From Papilionanthe hookeriana x Papilionanthe teres (Eukaryota > Streptophyta > Magnoliopsida > Asparagales > Orchidaceae), in the NCBI GenBank assembly GCA_022702705.1, contig CM040424.1, forward strand, positions 140,913,665 through 140,977,664: a DNA stretch of 64,000 nucleotides. The letters run 5' to 3'. Both the position numbers and the translations under genes were made by a program. Below, in pieces: positions 53,723 through 63,092 of this stretch (position 1 is its first letter; each line of letters begins with the position of its first letter). The notes beneath the pieces were generated by a model that was not told the origin of the DNA, searched no databases, and was given only the letters and a program-made list of their open reading frames with translations.

Positions 53723-55020
53723 ATGGAAATACTTGAACATTTACAACAAGAACATTTTAAGGAATATTATGAAGATAAATTAGAAAAAGAAAATACTGAA
53801 TTAATTGAAGATAATAATGAAGAACTAGATTATATTCAGGAAAGATTTAAATTTTTGGATAATACTGAAAACATTAACAAGAATATAGTTCCATCAATTA
53901 TTAAACCTCCTGAACTTGAGCTAAAAATATTACCTGATCATTTGAAATATGCTTATTTAGGTAATTCTTTAACTTTACCAGTTATTATTTCATATGCATT
54001 AAGCGAATCTCAAGAACAAAAACTTTTAGAAACTTTAAAAAAATATAAGAAAACTTTTGGTTGGACTTTAGCAGATATTAAAGGAATTAGTCCTTCAATC
54101 TGTATGCATAGAATTATTTTAGATGATGAACATAAACCTAAAGCAGATCCCCAAAGGAGATTAAACCCGATAATGAAAGAAGTAGTTAAGAAAGAAATTT
54201 TAAAATGGTTAGATAATGGTATTATATATCCTACTTCGACGAGTGCTTGGGTAAGCCCAATTCACCGTGTTCCTAAGAAGGGAGGAGTGATCGTCATCGC
54301 TAATGAAAATAACGATCTTATTCCTATAAGACAAGTTACTGGTTGGCGTATATGTATTGATTATAGGAAATTAAATACCGCCACCAGGAAAGATCACTTC
54401 CCTTTACCATTTCTAGATCAAATGTTAGATAGATAAGCTGGACATAAGTATTTTTGTTTTTAAGATGGATACACCGGTTATCATCAAATACAAATTGCTC
54501 CTGAGGATCAAGAGAAAACTACATTTACTAGTCCTTATGGAACTTTTGCTTTTCGAAGAATGCCTTTTGGATTATGTAATGCAGATGTCTATATTTAGTA
54601 AGTTAATTGACAATGGATTAGAAGTATTTATGGATGATTTCTCTGTATTTGGAACATCATTTGACACATGCTTAACTCATCTTAAAAAATTATTAGAAGT
54701 GTGTGAGAAAACAAATTTAGTTCTAAATTGGGAGAAATGTCAATTTATGGTTGCGAGCGGCATTGTATTAGGGCATAAAATTTCGGAAAAAGGCATGGAA
54801 GTGGACCCTGCAAAAATTCAAGTTATAGCTAAATTACCACCTCCAACTACGGTAAAAGGGGTAAGAAGTTTTCTTGGAAATGCTGGATTCTACAGACGCT
54901 ATATAAAAGATTTTTCAAAAATTACTAAACCTCTATGCAACTTCTCGAAAAGGACAAGAAATTTGAATTTACAATCGAATGCCTGAATGCTTTTGAACTC
55001 TTAAAAGAAAAATTAATTAC
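53723..55020 (+). pseudogene. Athila-2 reverse transcriptase
   Basis: Acidic linker (53723-53900), then I-S-P-S-I-C-M-H-R-I, P-T-S-T-S-A-W-V-S-P-I-H, R-V-P-K-K-G-G, W-R-I-C-I-D-Y-R-K-L-N-T-A-T, all in one frame to 54436, where TAA replaces a sense codon. The palm Y-T-G-Y-H-Q-I is at 54470 in a new frame. After M-P-F-G-L-C-N-A about 20 bases are missing (near 54582). The active site F-M-D-D-F is intact (54627-54641). The thumb G-V-R-S-F-L-G-N-A-G-F-Y-R-R-Y-I is at 54855-54905. Confidence 0.9.
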
Positions 55021-55500
55021 AAGCACCTATAATAGTTTCACCTAACCGGGAGAAACCATTTGAACTTATGTGTGATGCTAGTGATTATGCTCGTAGGAGC
55101 GAGTTCTTGGGCAAAGATATGAAAAGATTTTTAAAGTTATATACTATGCTAGTAAAACTCTTAATGATGCTCGAAATAAATTATACGATTACTGAAAGAG
55201 AATTATTAGCGGTAGTATATGGTTTTAATAAATTTAGACCTTATCTGATTGGGACAAAATGTATCGTGCATACTGATCATTCTGCTATCAAATTTTTAAT
55301 GCAAAAGAAAGTTTCCAAACCAAGATTAATTAGATGGATGCTATTAATGCAAGAATTCGATTTTGAGATCATTAATAAGAAAGGAACTGATAATCAAATT
55401 GCAGATCATTTATCAAGATTAGAAAATCATGAATTATCTGATATTGAAAATGAAATTATAGACAATTTTCCTGATGAATAACTATATAATATCAATGAGT
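55021..55500 (+). pseudogene. Athila-2 RNase H
   Basis: L-M-C-D-A-S-D-Y-A (55060-55090, first Asp), then a frame slip over about 90 bases, then T-I-T-E-R-E-L-L-A-V-V-Y (Glu), H-T-D-H-S-A-I-K-F-L (Asp) and D-H-L-S-R-L-E (last Asp), ending in TAA at 55479. All catalytic blocks are visible. The open frame 55068-55481 spans them, but its stretch 55090-55180 is out of the family frame. Confidence 0.88.
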
Positions 55501-56823
55501 GGAAAATACCATAGTATGCTGATATAGTAAACTATATAGTTAGTAATATTTTACCACCTATGCTAACTTTGCAACAACAGAAAAAATTCATCCATGATAC
55601 GAAAACCTATTTTTGGGATGAACCATATTTATATAAGCAATGTAAGGATTTAATTATTAGAAGATGTGTACCTTATGAAGAAACTGAACCAATTATTCAA
55701 AAATGTCATGATTCTGATTTTGGAGGACATTTTGGGATCGATAAAACCGCTTATAAGAATCTACAATCCGGATTTTACTGGCCTACTCTATTTAGAGATG
55801 TATACAGATATATTAAAACTTGCGATAAATGCCAAAGAGTAGGAAATATATCTAAAAGAAACGAAATGCCTCTAAATTTTATATTAGAAGTTGAAATTTT
55901 TGATGTTTGGGGATTAGATTTTATGGGACCTTTTATTCCTTCGTTTGAAAACTCATATATATTAGTAGTCGTTGATTATGTTTCCAAATGGATTGAGGCA
56001 CAAGCTTTACCTAGGTGTGATGCTAAGAGTGTTTCAAAATTTCGATGAAAAATATTTTTACTAGATTTGGAATGCCGAGAGTGATTATCACCGACGGAGG
56101 AACTCATTTTAGAAATAAATACATTCACAAACTAGTAGAAAAATACAATATTACTCATAAGATATCCACTCGCTTATCATCCACGGACTAGCGGATTAGT
56201 CGAAGTATCTAATCGTGAGATTAAACGTATTTTAGAAAAATTTGTAAACCCAAATAGGTTAGATTGGTCTATTAGATTAGACAATCGCATTATGGGCTTA
56301 TAGGAATGCTTATAAAACTCCGATTGGAATGACTCCTTACGAGCTTATATATGGAAAAACATGCCACTTACCAGTTGAATTAGAACATAAAACATATTGG
56401 GCGATTAAAGAATTTAATTATAATATGAAGGAAGCTCGGTGAGAAAAGATTGCTGCAATTAAATGAATTGGAAGAATTAAGAAATGAATCATATGATAAT
56501 GATCAGATTTATAAAGAAAAGATGAAATTATGGCTTGATCAGAAGATTAATCAGAGAAATTTTGAACCAGGACAGAAAGTTTTGCTATATAATACTAGAT
56601 TGAAATTATTTCCTGGAAAATTGAAGTCTCGATGGTTAGGACCTTTCACCATAACTCAAATATTTTCTTACGGAACTATAGAAATCAAAGATCCAAAAAC
56701 TGGACATAAATTTAAAGTTAATGGACATAGATTAAAACCATATTTTGAAGGTATAAGACCTAACTATAAAGAGGTTTTAATTCTTAGTCGACTTCGATTA
56801 ATAATTGAAATTAGGTCGGGCTG
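55501..56823 (+). pseudogene. Athila-2 integrase
   Basis: Open frame 55560-56048 holds the zinc finger (C-H-D-S-D-F-G-G-H-F-G and C-D-K-C), G-L-D-F-M-G-P-F and V-V-V-D-Y-V-S-K-W with the first Asp. The frame breaks at 56040. Then G-M-P-R-V-I-I-T-D-G-G-T-H-F (second Asp, about 56085) and G-L-V-E-V-S-N-R-E-I-K (Glu, about 56200) follow in shifting frames. The last open part, 56450-56824, has N-F-E-P-G-Q-K-V-L-L, F-P-G-K-L-K-S-R-W-L-G-P-F and V-N-G-H-R-L-K-P-Y. D-D-E is kept, with three or four one-base indels. Confidence 0.9.
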
Positions 56824-56844
56824 ACGACGTTAAACCAAGCGCTT

Positions 56845-56862
56845 TATGGGAGGCAACCCATA
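56845..56862 (+). promoter_or_regulatory. Post-pol hairpin, Athila-2
   Basis: TATGGG-AGGCAA-CCCATA, a perfect 6-base-pair stem with a 6-base loop, about 20 bases after the pol stop. Athila-1 has a decayed version at 43296. A loop of this kind after pol is familiar from Athila sequences; its job is unknown to me. Confidence 0.7.
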
Positions 56863-57014
56863 TTAGTTATTTATTTTTATTGTATCTTAATAGTTAGTCT
56901 ATATTATTGAAACTTTACTACTCAATTATTATTAAGAATCATCACATATTCGAACCATTATGATGAGAAAAGAAATTATTCGATTTAGAGTGAAATTGAA
57001 CATTATTTTGGAAT

Positions 57015-57159
57015 CTCGCCGACGGCGAGGTCGATACTCGCCGACAGCGAGGTTCGCGCCTAAATTAAATTCAGTTTATTTATCGATCTCACTGACAGCG
57101 AGAAACGTCCCTCCGACAGCGAGAACATGGGTGGCGAGAAACTTCTCGCCGACAGTGAG
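57015..57159. repeat. Palindrome cluster upstream of ORF2a
   Basis: Five units of the Athila-2 motif: 57015-57029 (perfect CTCGCCGACGGCGAG), 57037-57051, 57088-57102, 57111-57123 (short) and 57145-57159. They lie between the post-pol hairpin and the ATG at 57293. Confidence 0.9.
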
Positions 57160-57292
57160 GAAGTTATAAAGATGAGTTATTTATACTTTGAATGCCAATT
57201 TGGACAGTTTCAACACCAATTCCTTAGTGAAAACCCATTGTTAAATCATTCTAAATCTGCCTTCTTCACTAGAATTCATTCCATTCACCATA

Positions 57293-58451
57293 ATGGCCTC
57301 CAAATTCTTAGATTCCTCTAATTCTGGAGTGTTTAACCGGAGGAAATTTGTGAGTGCGGAAGTGCAGCGGATATTCAACAAGGTTTTGGTAAAGAAAAGA
57401 GTTATCAAGGAACGGGGATTTGTCAATAGAGGATTAGAGAATTCCACTAAGAAGATAGAAGAAACGATCGCACAGCGGCACTGGGAGGTATTTTGTTACA
57501 CTACGTCTGCTGTTGTTATTCCAGTTGTGAAAGAGTTCTACTCTAACTTACATGCGATCAACAATGGGAATGTCTACGTCCGAGGATGATGGGTGACGTT
57601 TACTCCATCAAGAGTAAATGAATTATTCTCTATAGAAAACACCCCGGTATGTCACTATTCAAATTTTGTGCCTTCTCGATATAATATGAATGAGATATTT
57701 TGATATCTGACTGATGAACCGGAAGATTGGGAAATGCGTGAAGACGGGTATGTTAGTTTCTCTGTATCACTTTTGAATCCTATCTCAAAGCACTGGCACT
57801 TTTTCATCTCATCTAAATTGTTACCTACTATGAGGTAAACAAGGTTTCAAAGGAATGCGCTATATTGAATTATTGCATTCAAAATGGATTGCCTATTGAT
57901 GTTGGATCAATAATTGTTAAGTTTGCATTGGGTTTAATTGTGCATGGGTCAGTTCACGGACTAGAACACCCATCTACTATTTTTGCATTATGCGATCGAT
58001 ACTTAGGTTTCTTATGAAGCTTGGGAAAAGGTTCCGTTACCTTGGAAGCCGCTTGATCCTACGAGATATGTTCCCTACTTTGGACAATAATGAAGACATT
58101 ACATTTATCTCTGATAGAGCTTCACAGAATAAACCTATAGCAAGGCCTATTTCAGATAAAATGGAGTTACTTATGAAGAAAATTAAAGGAATGGAGAAAG
58201 AACTGCAGAATGTGAGAGATTTAATCAAAAATATATCTAATTTATTTGATCACATTGACTGGAGGATGAAGGAACACTTTGATCATTCTGGACACCTGGA
58301 AGCTAGCTTTCTTCATTTACTGAGACAGAAGGGTTGGATCACTGAAGAATCTGCTTCGGAGTTTCCCTTCAGGCCTTTCTATAACTTATTTATGCATCAT
58401 CGTCATATCGGAAATATCAGAGAAGATGAAGATTCTGACCTTGAAGAGTAG
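57293..58451 (+). pseudogene. ORF2a: plant transposon protein (PF20167-like), first copy
   Basis: First of two tandem post-pol ORFs. It starts M-A-S-K-F-L-D and runs 98 codons with E-R-G-F, W-E-V-F-C and V-V-K-E-F-Y-S-N-L-H, then V-Y-V-R-G, after which a TGA interrupts (57587). In the same region W-V-T-F-T-P-S-R-V-N-E-L, then S-K-H-W-H-F-F-I-S-S-K-L-L-P-T (57785-57830), then after a slip I-L-N-Y-C-I-Q-N-G (57865-57900). A coiled-coil tail (57990-58451) has K-M-E-L-L-M-K-K-I-K-G-M-E-K-E-L and an acidic end. The order E-F-Y-A-N-L, V-R-G, N-E-x, H-x-F-x-x-S-x-L-x-P-T is that of the putative plant transposon protein family found in Athila. No signal peptide or membrane span is seen, so it is not a typical envelope protein. 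Confidence 0.75.
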
Positions 58452-58842
58452 TAGTAAAGATTTCCATAGTATGTTTGTATTTATGTTTTTTGATTTGATT
58501 TTGATTTTATTCTGTGTGGAGTGATGATTTGAATATCTCAAACTTAATTGAATATGCGTCATAGTTTTGTATCAGCATTTAGTGTGTCGTGGATTGGTTT
58601 GCGATGTTGATTAGTAGTAAGGATTGAAGTTTGAAGTTTGATTATAGAGTTTTAAATTATGTTAGTTTGTACATCTCATGGATTTCAATATTAAAGTTAA
58701 TTTGTTGTGTTGTGTGAATTTGTTTGTGTATAAGTAGCTAATCTTCATATTAAATTAATAAATGATGTGATCGGAAATATAATATAAGGCAAATCAAGGA
58801 CGAAAATGAGTGACGAATTTCAGAAATTTAAAATTTTGGAAT

Positions 58843-58992
58843 CTCGCCGACGGCGAGATAAATCCCGCCTACAGCGAGATCGATCTCGCTGACAGCGAAG
58901 AATTTCTCGCCCACAGCAGATTTTTCCCAAGAGTATTTGGTTCCGAAAAATATTAGCTCGCCGACGGCGAGAAAAATCTCGCTGACAGCGAG
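58843..58992. repeat. Palindrome cluster upstream of ORF2b
   Basis: Six units: 58843-58857 and 58957-58971 (both perfect), 58864-58878, 58885-58899, 58906-58920 (worn) and 58978-58992. The surroundings (58452-58842) are AT-rich without a gene. The string GGAATCTCGCCGACGGCGAG is shared with 57010-57029, so the spacer of ORF2a and ORF2b came from one duplication. Confidence 0.9.
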
Positions 58993-59349
58993 GTGAAAAA
59001 AAAACATATATTTTGACCGGTCAAAAACACTATTCATCATCCCCAACCTCTCATTTTCGCAAAAACCGACCTAGGGCTTGAGAGATCTTGGATTTGAAGC
59101 GATTTCAACACTCTTTGACACCGGATTTCATCTTTCCTTGGTAAGAGCTTCACTCCTATGCAAAAATTTTTGATTTTCACCATATATTTTCACCACATTG
59201 CAAATTTTGGGAAAAATCAAAATGTGGAAGAAATATTCGGTGGAAATCCATGGAATTTGATTTAAATTGCTTATAAATGTTGTAGGAAGCCTTCTTAGTA
59301 TTATTTTTAAGTTTAGTGAAAATTTTCACGATTTTCACAGATCGATCGT

Positions 59350-60507
59350 ATGGCTCCACGACAAAAATGTCGAGTAGTGTTCGACGAAAACCGATTCATC
59401 AATGCACCAGCACAGGCTAAATATTTTGAAAACATACAAGGAAGAAAGTGCATTGCAGATCGGGTTTTCAAAAATCCAGGAGGAGAAGTAGAGCGGATTA
59501 TTAAGGAACGAGGTTGGGAGAATTTCTGTTACATTCAATATAGAGCAGCTGTAGAAGTAGTTAAAGAATTTTATGCCAATTTGACTGCTGTTGAAGATGC
59601 ACCAGTAAAGGTACGAGGATTTTTTGTAGATTTCAATGCTGCAAGAATTAACACGTTCTATGAAGTTCATGACTCGCACCTTAGCGAGTATGAAACTTTT
59701 GGAACGATGGAAGGACCACCTGGAGGAAGTCATTAGCTTTCTCACCGATGGAACCGGAGTTTGGAAAATTAAGCAGCAGGAAAGAGTGAATTTTCCTCTT
59801 TCTAAATTAAATGCAGTCTCCAAAGCCTGGCATTACTTTATTTGTTCTACTCTGTTACCCACATATCACCACAATGAGGTAACACGAGATAGAGCAATTC
59901 TGAATTTCTGTATTCAGAAAAATAGAAGCATCAACATTGGGAGAATTATTTATCAAAACTTCCTGGCCACTCCTCGAAATGAGAGTGGAGCTGGATTGGG
60001 ACACCTCGGATTAATTTTTGCACTCGCCAACTCTCCGGAGTTGAGGCTAGAGATGATGAAGAATGGGTGGAACCTATGAAACCACTCACAGTTGCCAATA
60101 TCAAGAAGTATGAATCTCATGAAGGGTGGAGATCAGGAGTGAGAAGTTATTTCACTCAGTCAAGTAGAGATATACCCTCTACTAGTTATGAACCTCCTGA
60201 GCCTACCACCCCTACCCTACAAGATTTGAGGAATGAATTGACCCTGCATAGGAGGAGTTTTGAGCAGTTTGGAGAGACAATGAGGAGAAGATTTGATCAT
60301 TTTGATCAAAGGATTAATAATCTGGAGAGGAGACATGATTATGATAGTGAGTACCTCCAGCGACATTCGGAATACGAAATTGCATACTATGAAGCTGAAC
60401 GTCGTTATAGGAGTGGAGATTTAGATGTTGTCTTTCCAGATTGCCCCAGGTATACTCAGTATCATCCTGCTCAGTCTTCTCGGCAGCTTACTGGATCAAG
60501 GAGGTGA
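59350..60507 (+). pseudogene. ORF2b: plant transposon protein (PF20167-like), second copy
   Basis: Second tandem copy, better preserved. Start ATG 59350 (M-A-P-R-Q-K-C-R-V-V-F), ten bases after a splice-acceptor-like TTTTCACAG. It has I-I-K-E-R-G-W-E-N-F-C, V-V-K-E-F-Y-A-N-L, V-K-V-R-G-F-F-V-D-F-N, Y-E-V-H-D, then after a slip near 59715 V-S-K-A-W-H-Y-F-I-C-S-T-L-L-P-T and I-L-N-F-C-I-Q-K-N-R-S-I-N-I-G. After a second slip near 60065 the C-terminal part (60067-60507) has a coiled coil (L-R-N-E-L-T-L-H-R-R-S-F-E-Q-F) and a Tyr/Arg-rich tail. Clearly a diverged paralogue of ORF2a: the two share block order but differ at about half of the residues in the blocks I compared. Confidence 0.8.
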
Positions 60508-61900
60508 TGATAATATAGTTTGGGACTTTGATGCTGAAGATTAGGACTTTATTTGTTCTGTTTGTTTGATGTTAAGTTATTTTGAGGACTTTATATATTT
60601 CTAATATTCAGTACTTTATTTTTTGAGACATTGGATGTTAGTTAGATTAATTTGCTTGAATTGTGATAATAGTTTAGTTTTTGTTTTTGTGTTAGTTAAT
60701 TGCATTTGTTTTTATGTTAAATAGAATATTAGTTTTCTTTAATATGTTTTTATTTTATTTTGTATTGTTTTAAGTTTTTTAAATTGTTAATATGTTAGTT
60801 AAATTGTTTTAATATGTTAGTATTTCATATGTGTAGTGTAGAGTTATTTTAATTGTTGAGTTTAATACTTATCTTAGATTTTATCCCTGCAGTTTCTATA
60901 AATTGTTATATATATATGGAGAATACTAACGAGTACGAGGTTCAATGAAAAATGAAAAAGCTCGCAAAAATTTCAAAGAAAAAAGAAATACCTAAACTTC
61001 AAAGGTATGATTTATTTACTTTCCTTCTTTTTCATTATTTAGAATAGATATAAAAATTTATGTTTGGGGGGAGAGTAAAATACAAATTTAGTTGTTAAAC
61101 TGTTCTCAATTTCTTTTTTCAAATTATTATAAAATGATTTTTATAGCAAATTTTTCAATTTAATTAATATGAATTATTTTATTTAATTATTATAAAAGGT
61201 TAAATGAAATATTTCTAGTGCTTTAATTAATTAACTAGAATAAAATATTTGGTTAAAGGGAATAAGAATATAGTAAACTATTTTTAGTAAGGAAAACTAT
61301 ATTCTAAAATTAAAATTCTTAAAGTATTCAAGTGAAAAAGAAAAGATTGAAAATCAATGAAGTAAAAACTATGAAGTATATATAAGCTAAGAAATATTTC
61401 TAAGTTTCAAATTTAGGAAGATGAAAATGAAGTTCAAAATTATTAACAGGCTCTCTAGATACAGTAATCCTCATTAGAAAAAAAGAAAAAGAAAAAAAGA
61501 AAAAGAAAAAGAAAAAGAAAAAGAAAAAGAAAAATGAGGAGAAGCTTGAGGAGATGCCTTATCAAAAATTGGCTTCATTTGAATTAACCTAAAGGAAAAA
61601 ACTTAGATATTTCCAAACTTATGTTTATGGATTAGAATTTTACCTAATAGTGTTTTCTTGAATTTCTTATCATATGAATATCTTAAGTAGTTATTCTTTT
61701 AAATATAGTCATTCCTGAAATGAATAGTAAGCTAGAAATCTTAGACATGATAACTAAATAATTTATTTCTATAAGATTAATTAAATTACATGAATTATTT
61801 TTATTTAACTTTATTATGATATTAATTAATCTAATTCATAGTTTATTTAAATAGAAAAATCTTATTATAGAACTCATTATTTTTATGTAGGACTAAAATT
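60508..61900 (+). other. Athila-2 3' UTR
   Basis: About 1.4 kb of AT-rich DNA with no gene. It has TATATATATA at 60907, an (AAAAAG)n microsatellite (61480-61534) and many short A runs. AT-rich 3' UTRs of this size are usual in Athila. Confidence 0.7.
61480..61534. repeat. (AAAAAG)n microsatellite
   Basis: About nine units of AAAAAG with minor length variation, within the 3' UTR. Confidence 0.9.
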
Positions 61901-61936
61901 ACTTGAGGACAAGTAATAAGTAAGTTTGGGGGATTT
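61901..61936 (+). promoter_or_regulatory. Athila-2 3' hairpin and polypurine tract
   Basis: ACTTG-AGGA-CAAGT (61901-61914), then AAGTTTGGGGGATTTT (61921-61936) up to the LTR start. The same pair is at 934-969 on the other strand in Athila-0. The G run is the primer for plus-strand synthesis. Confidence 0.8.
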
Positions 61937-63092
61937 TGATCACTAAAAATTTTATTAAGAAATTCATACCTATTTTTGATGAAATTACACTTTAAAGAAG
62001 GGTATTTTATTTATTTTGTCGCAGGAAAGGAGAATTTAGGTGATAAAAGTAAAAATCATAAAAAGGAGCGGATTTGGAGCAAAAAGAAAGAAAATAATGC
62101 AATTTGTGCTGAGTCGCCGACGGCGAGGTTACGAGGAGACATTTCTGAAGGATTTTTAACTGTTTCGCTGACAGCTAGCCCGATCCCGCTGACAGCGAGA
62201 TAGCGCGGTTTGAAGATCTTCTAGAAGCCTCTCCGACAGCGAGGTAGTTCGCCGCCGACGGCGAGCTAGTTCAAATGACACAGATACATTGAACCTGGAC
62301 ACTTTTTGAAGGGATGCTTACGCACCTCTTGGTCCTTTGCTTACCTCTATATATAGAGGCTGAAATTCAGCTTATAAGGTTGTTGTGTGCAGTTTTTGTG
62401 TGCAGTTGTTGTGTGCAGTTTTTTGTGTGTTAATTTGTGTTATTGGGTGTTAAGTGTTATAAGTGAGTCTTTAGTGAGTCTTTAGTGAGTTAGTGAGTTT
62501 TTAGTGAGTCTTGCTGTACTGGAAGGAAGAGTCAAAGGAACTGCTAGGAGTCACGTCAGGGATAAATTAAGATAAGTATTTGTATTTATTGTTTTTAACT
62601 TTAAATGAAATCCATGCTTAGTTTAGTTCCCATGCATTCTGAGTAGTTTATTAGTCTTTCTCCCTGTTATGAATTTAAGTGACTTGATGAACTAAAAAAA
62701 GAAGTACTTATATATATATATTAATAAATTGTGATAATTTTTACTTAAAACTTAATTTACTTTCAAACTGGCCATTCGATTTGTTAAAATATGTTGAATA
62801 TCAACTATAGTAAAAATTACATCTGATATTCGGGGAATTCAAAAGCCTTGGAAGGAGGATGCAAATAAATAGGGAAATAATATCACTGGGCGTAGAATTG
62901 AGCATTTTAGTGTGATAGACTAAAATATTCAATTCAGTCCTATTGTTTGAGAGCTGAAGTGTAGATATTAGCCCTCAGGCGAGGGGAACATGGGAGCTCT
63001 GAAGTGGCAGTCGTTATCCTCCCAGCCTAGCCGCAGATTCAGTAATCAAACGTAGGATTAGTCAATATTCTTTACACCTGGACCAAAGGGTA
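61937..63092 (+). repeat. Athila-2 3' LTR, truncated at right
   Basis: Starts TGATCACTAAAAATTTT and follows the 5' LTR to TTTACACCTGGACCAAAGGGTA, where Tat LTR D is inserted. It has five palindrome units (62113-62127, about 62163-62177, about 62185-62199, about 62230-62244, 62251-62265), TATA palindrome 62344-62359, and the short repeats (62382-62515). It lacks one palindrome unit found in the 5' LTR at 49961-49981. Confidence 0.9.

Larger units (their letters stand above)
49770..63092 (+). mobile_element. Athila-2: near full-length Athila element
   Basis: Plus-strand Athila inserted in LTR C. 5' LTR 49770-51358, two primer sites, gag, protease, RT, RNase H, integrase, post-pol hairpin, then two tandem copies of the plant transposon ORF, each after a palindrome cluster, a long AT-rich 3' UTR, hairpin and polypurine tract, and 3' LTR 61937-63092, cut by Tat LTR D. 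The five bases before the 5' LTR are ACGAC; the matching right-hand copy is lost. Few stops per domain, so it is much younger than Athila-1, but it is not intact. Confidence 0.92.

Noticed and set aside
57293..60507. Envelope gene after pol, as proposed for some Athila elements
   Set aside because: No signal peptide or membrane segment; block order fits the plant transposon protein family.
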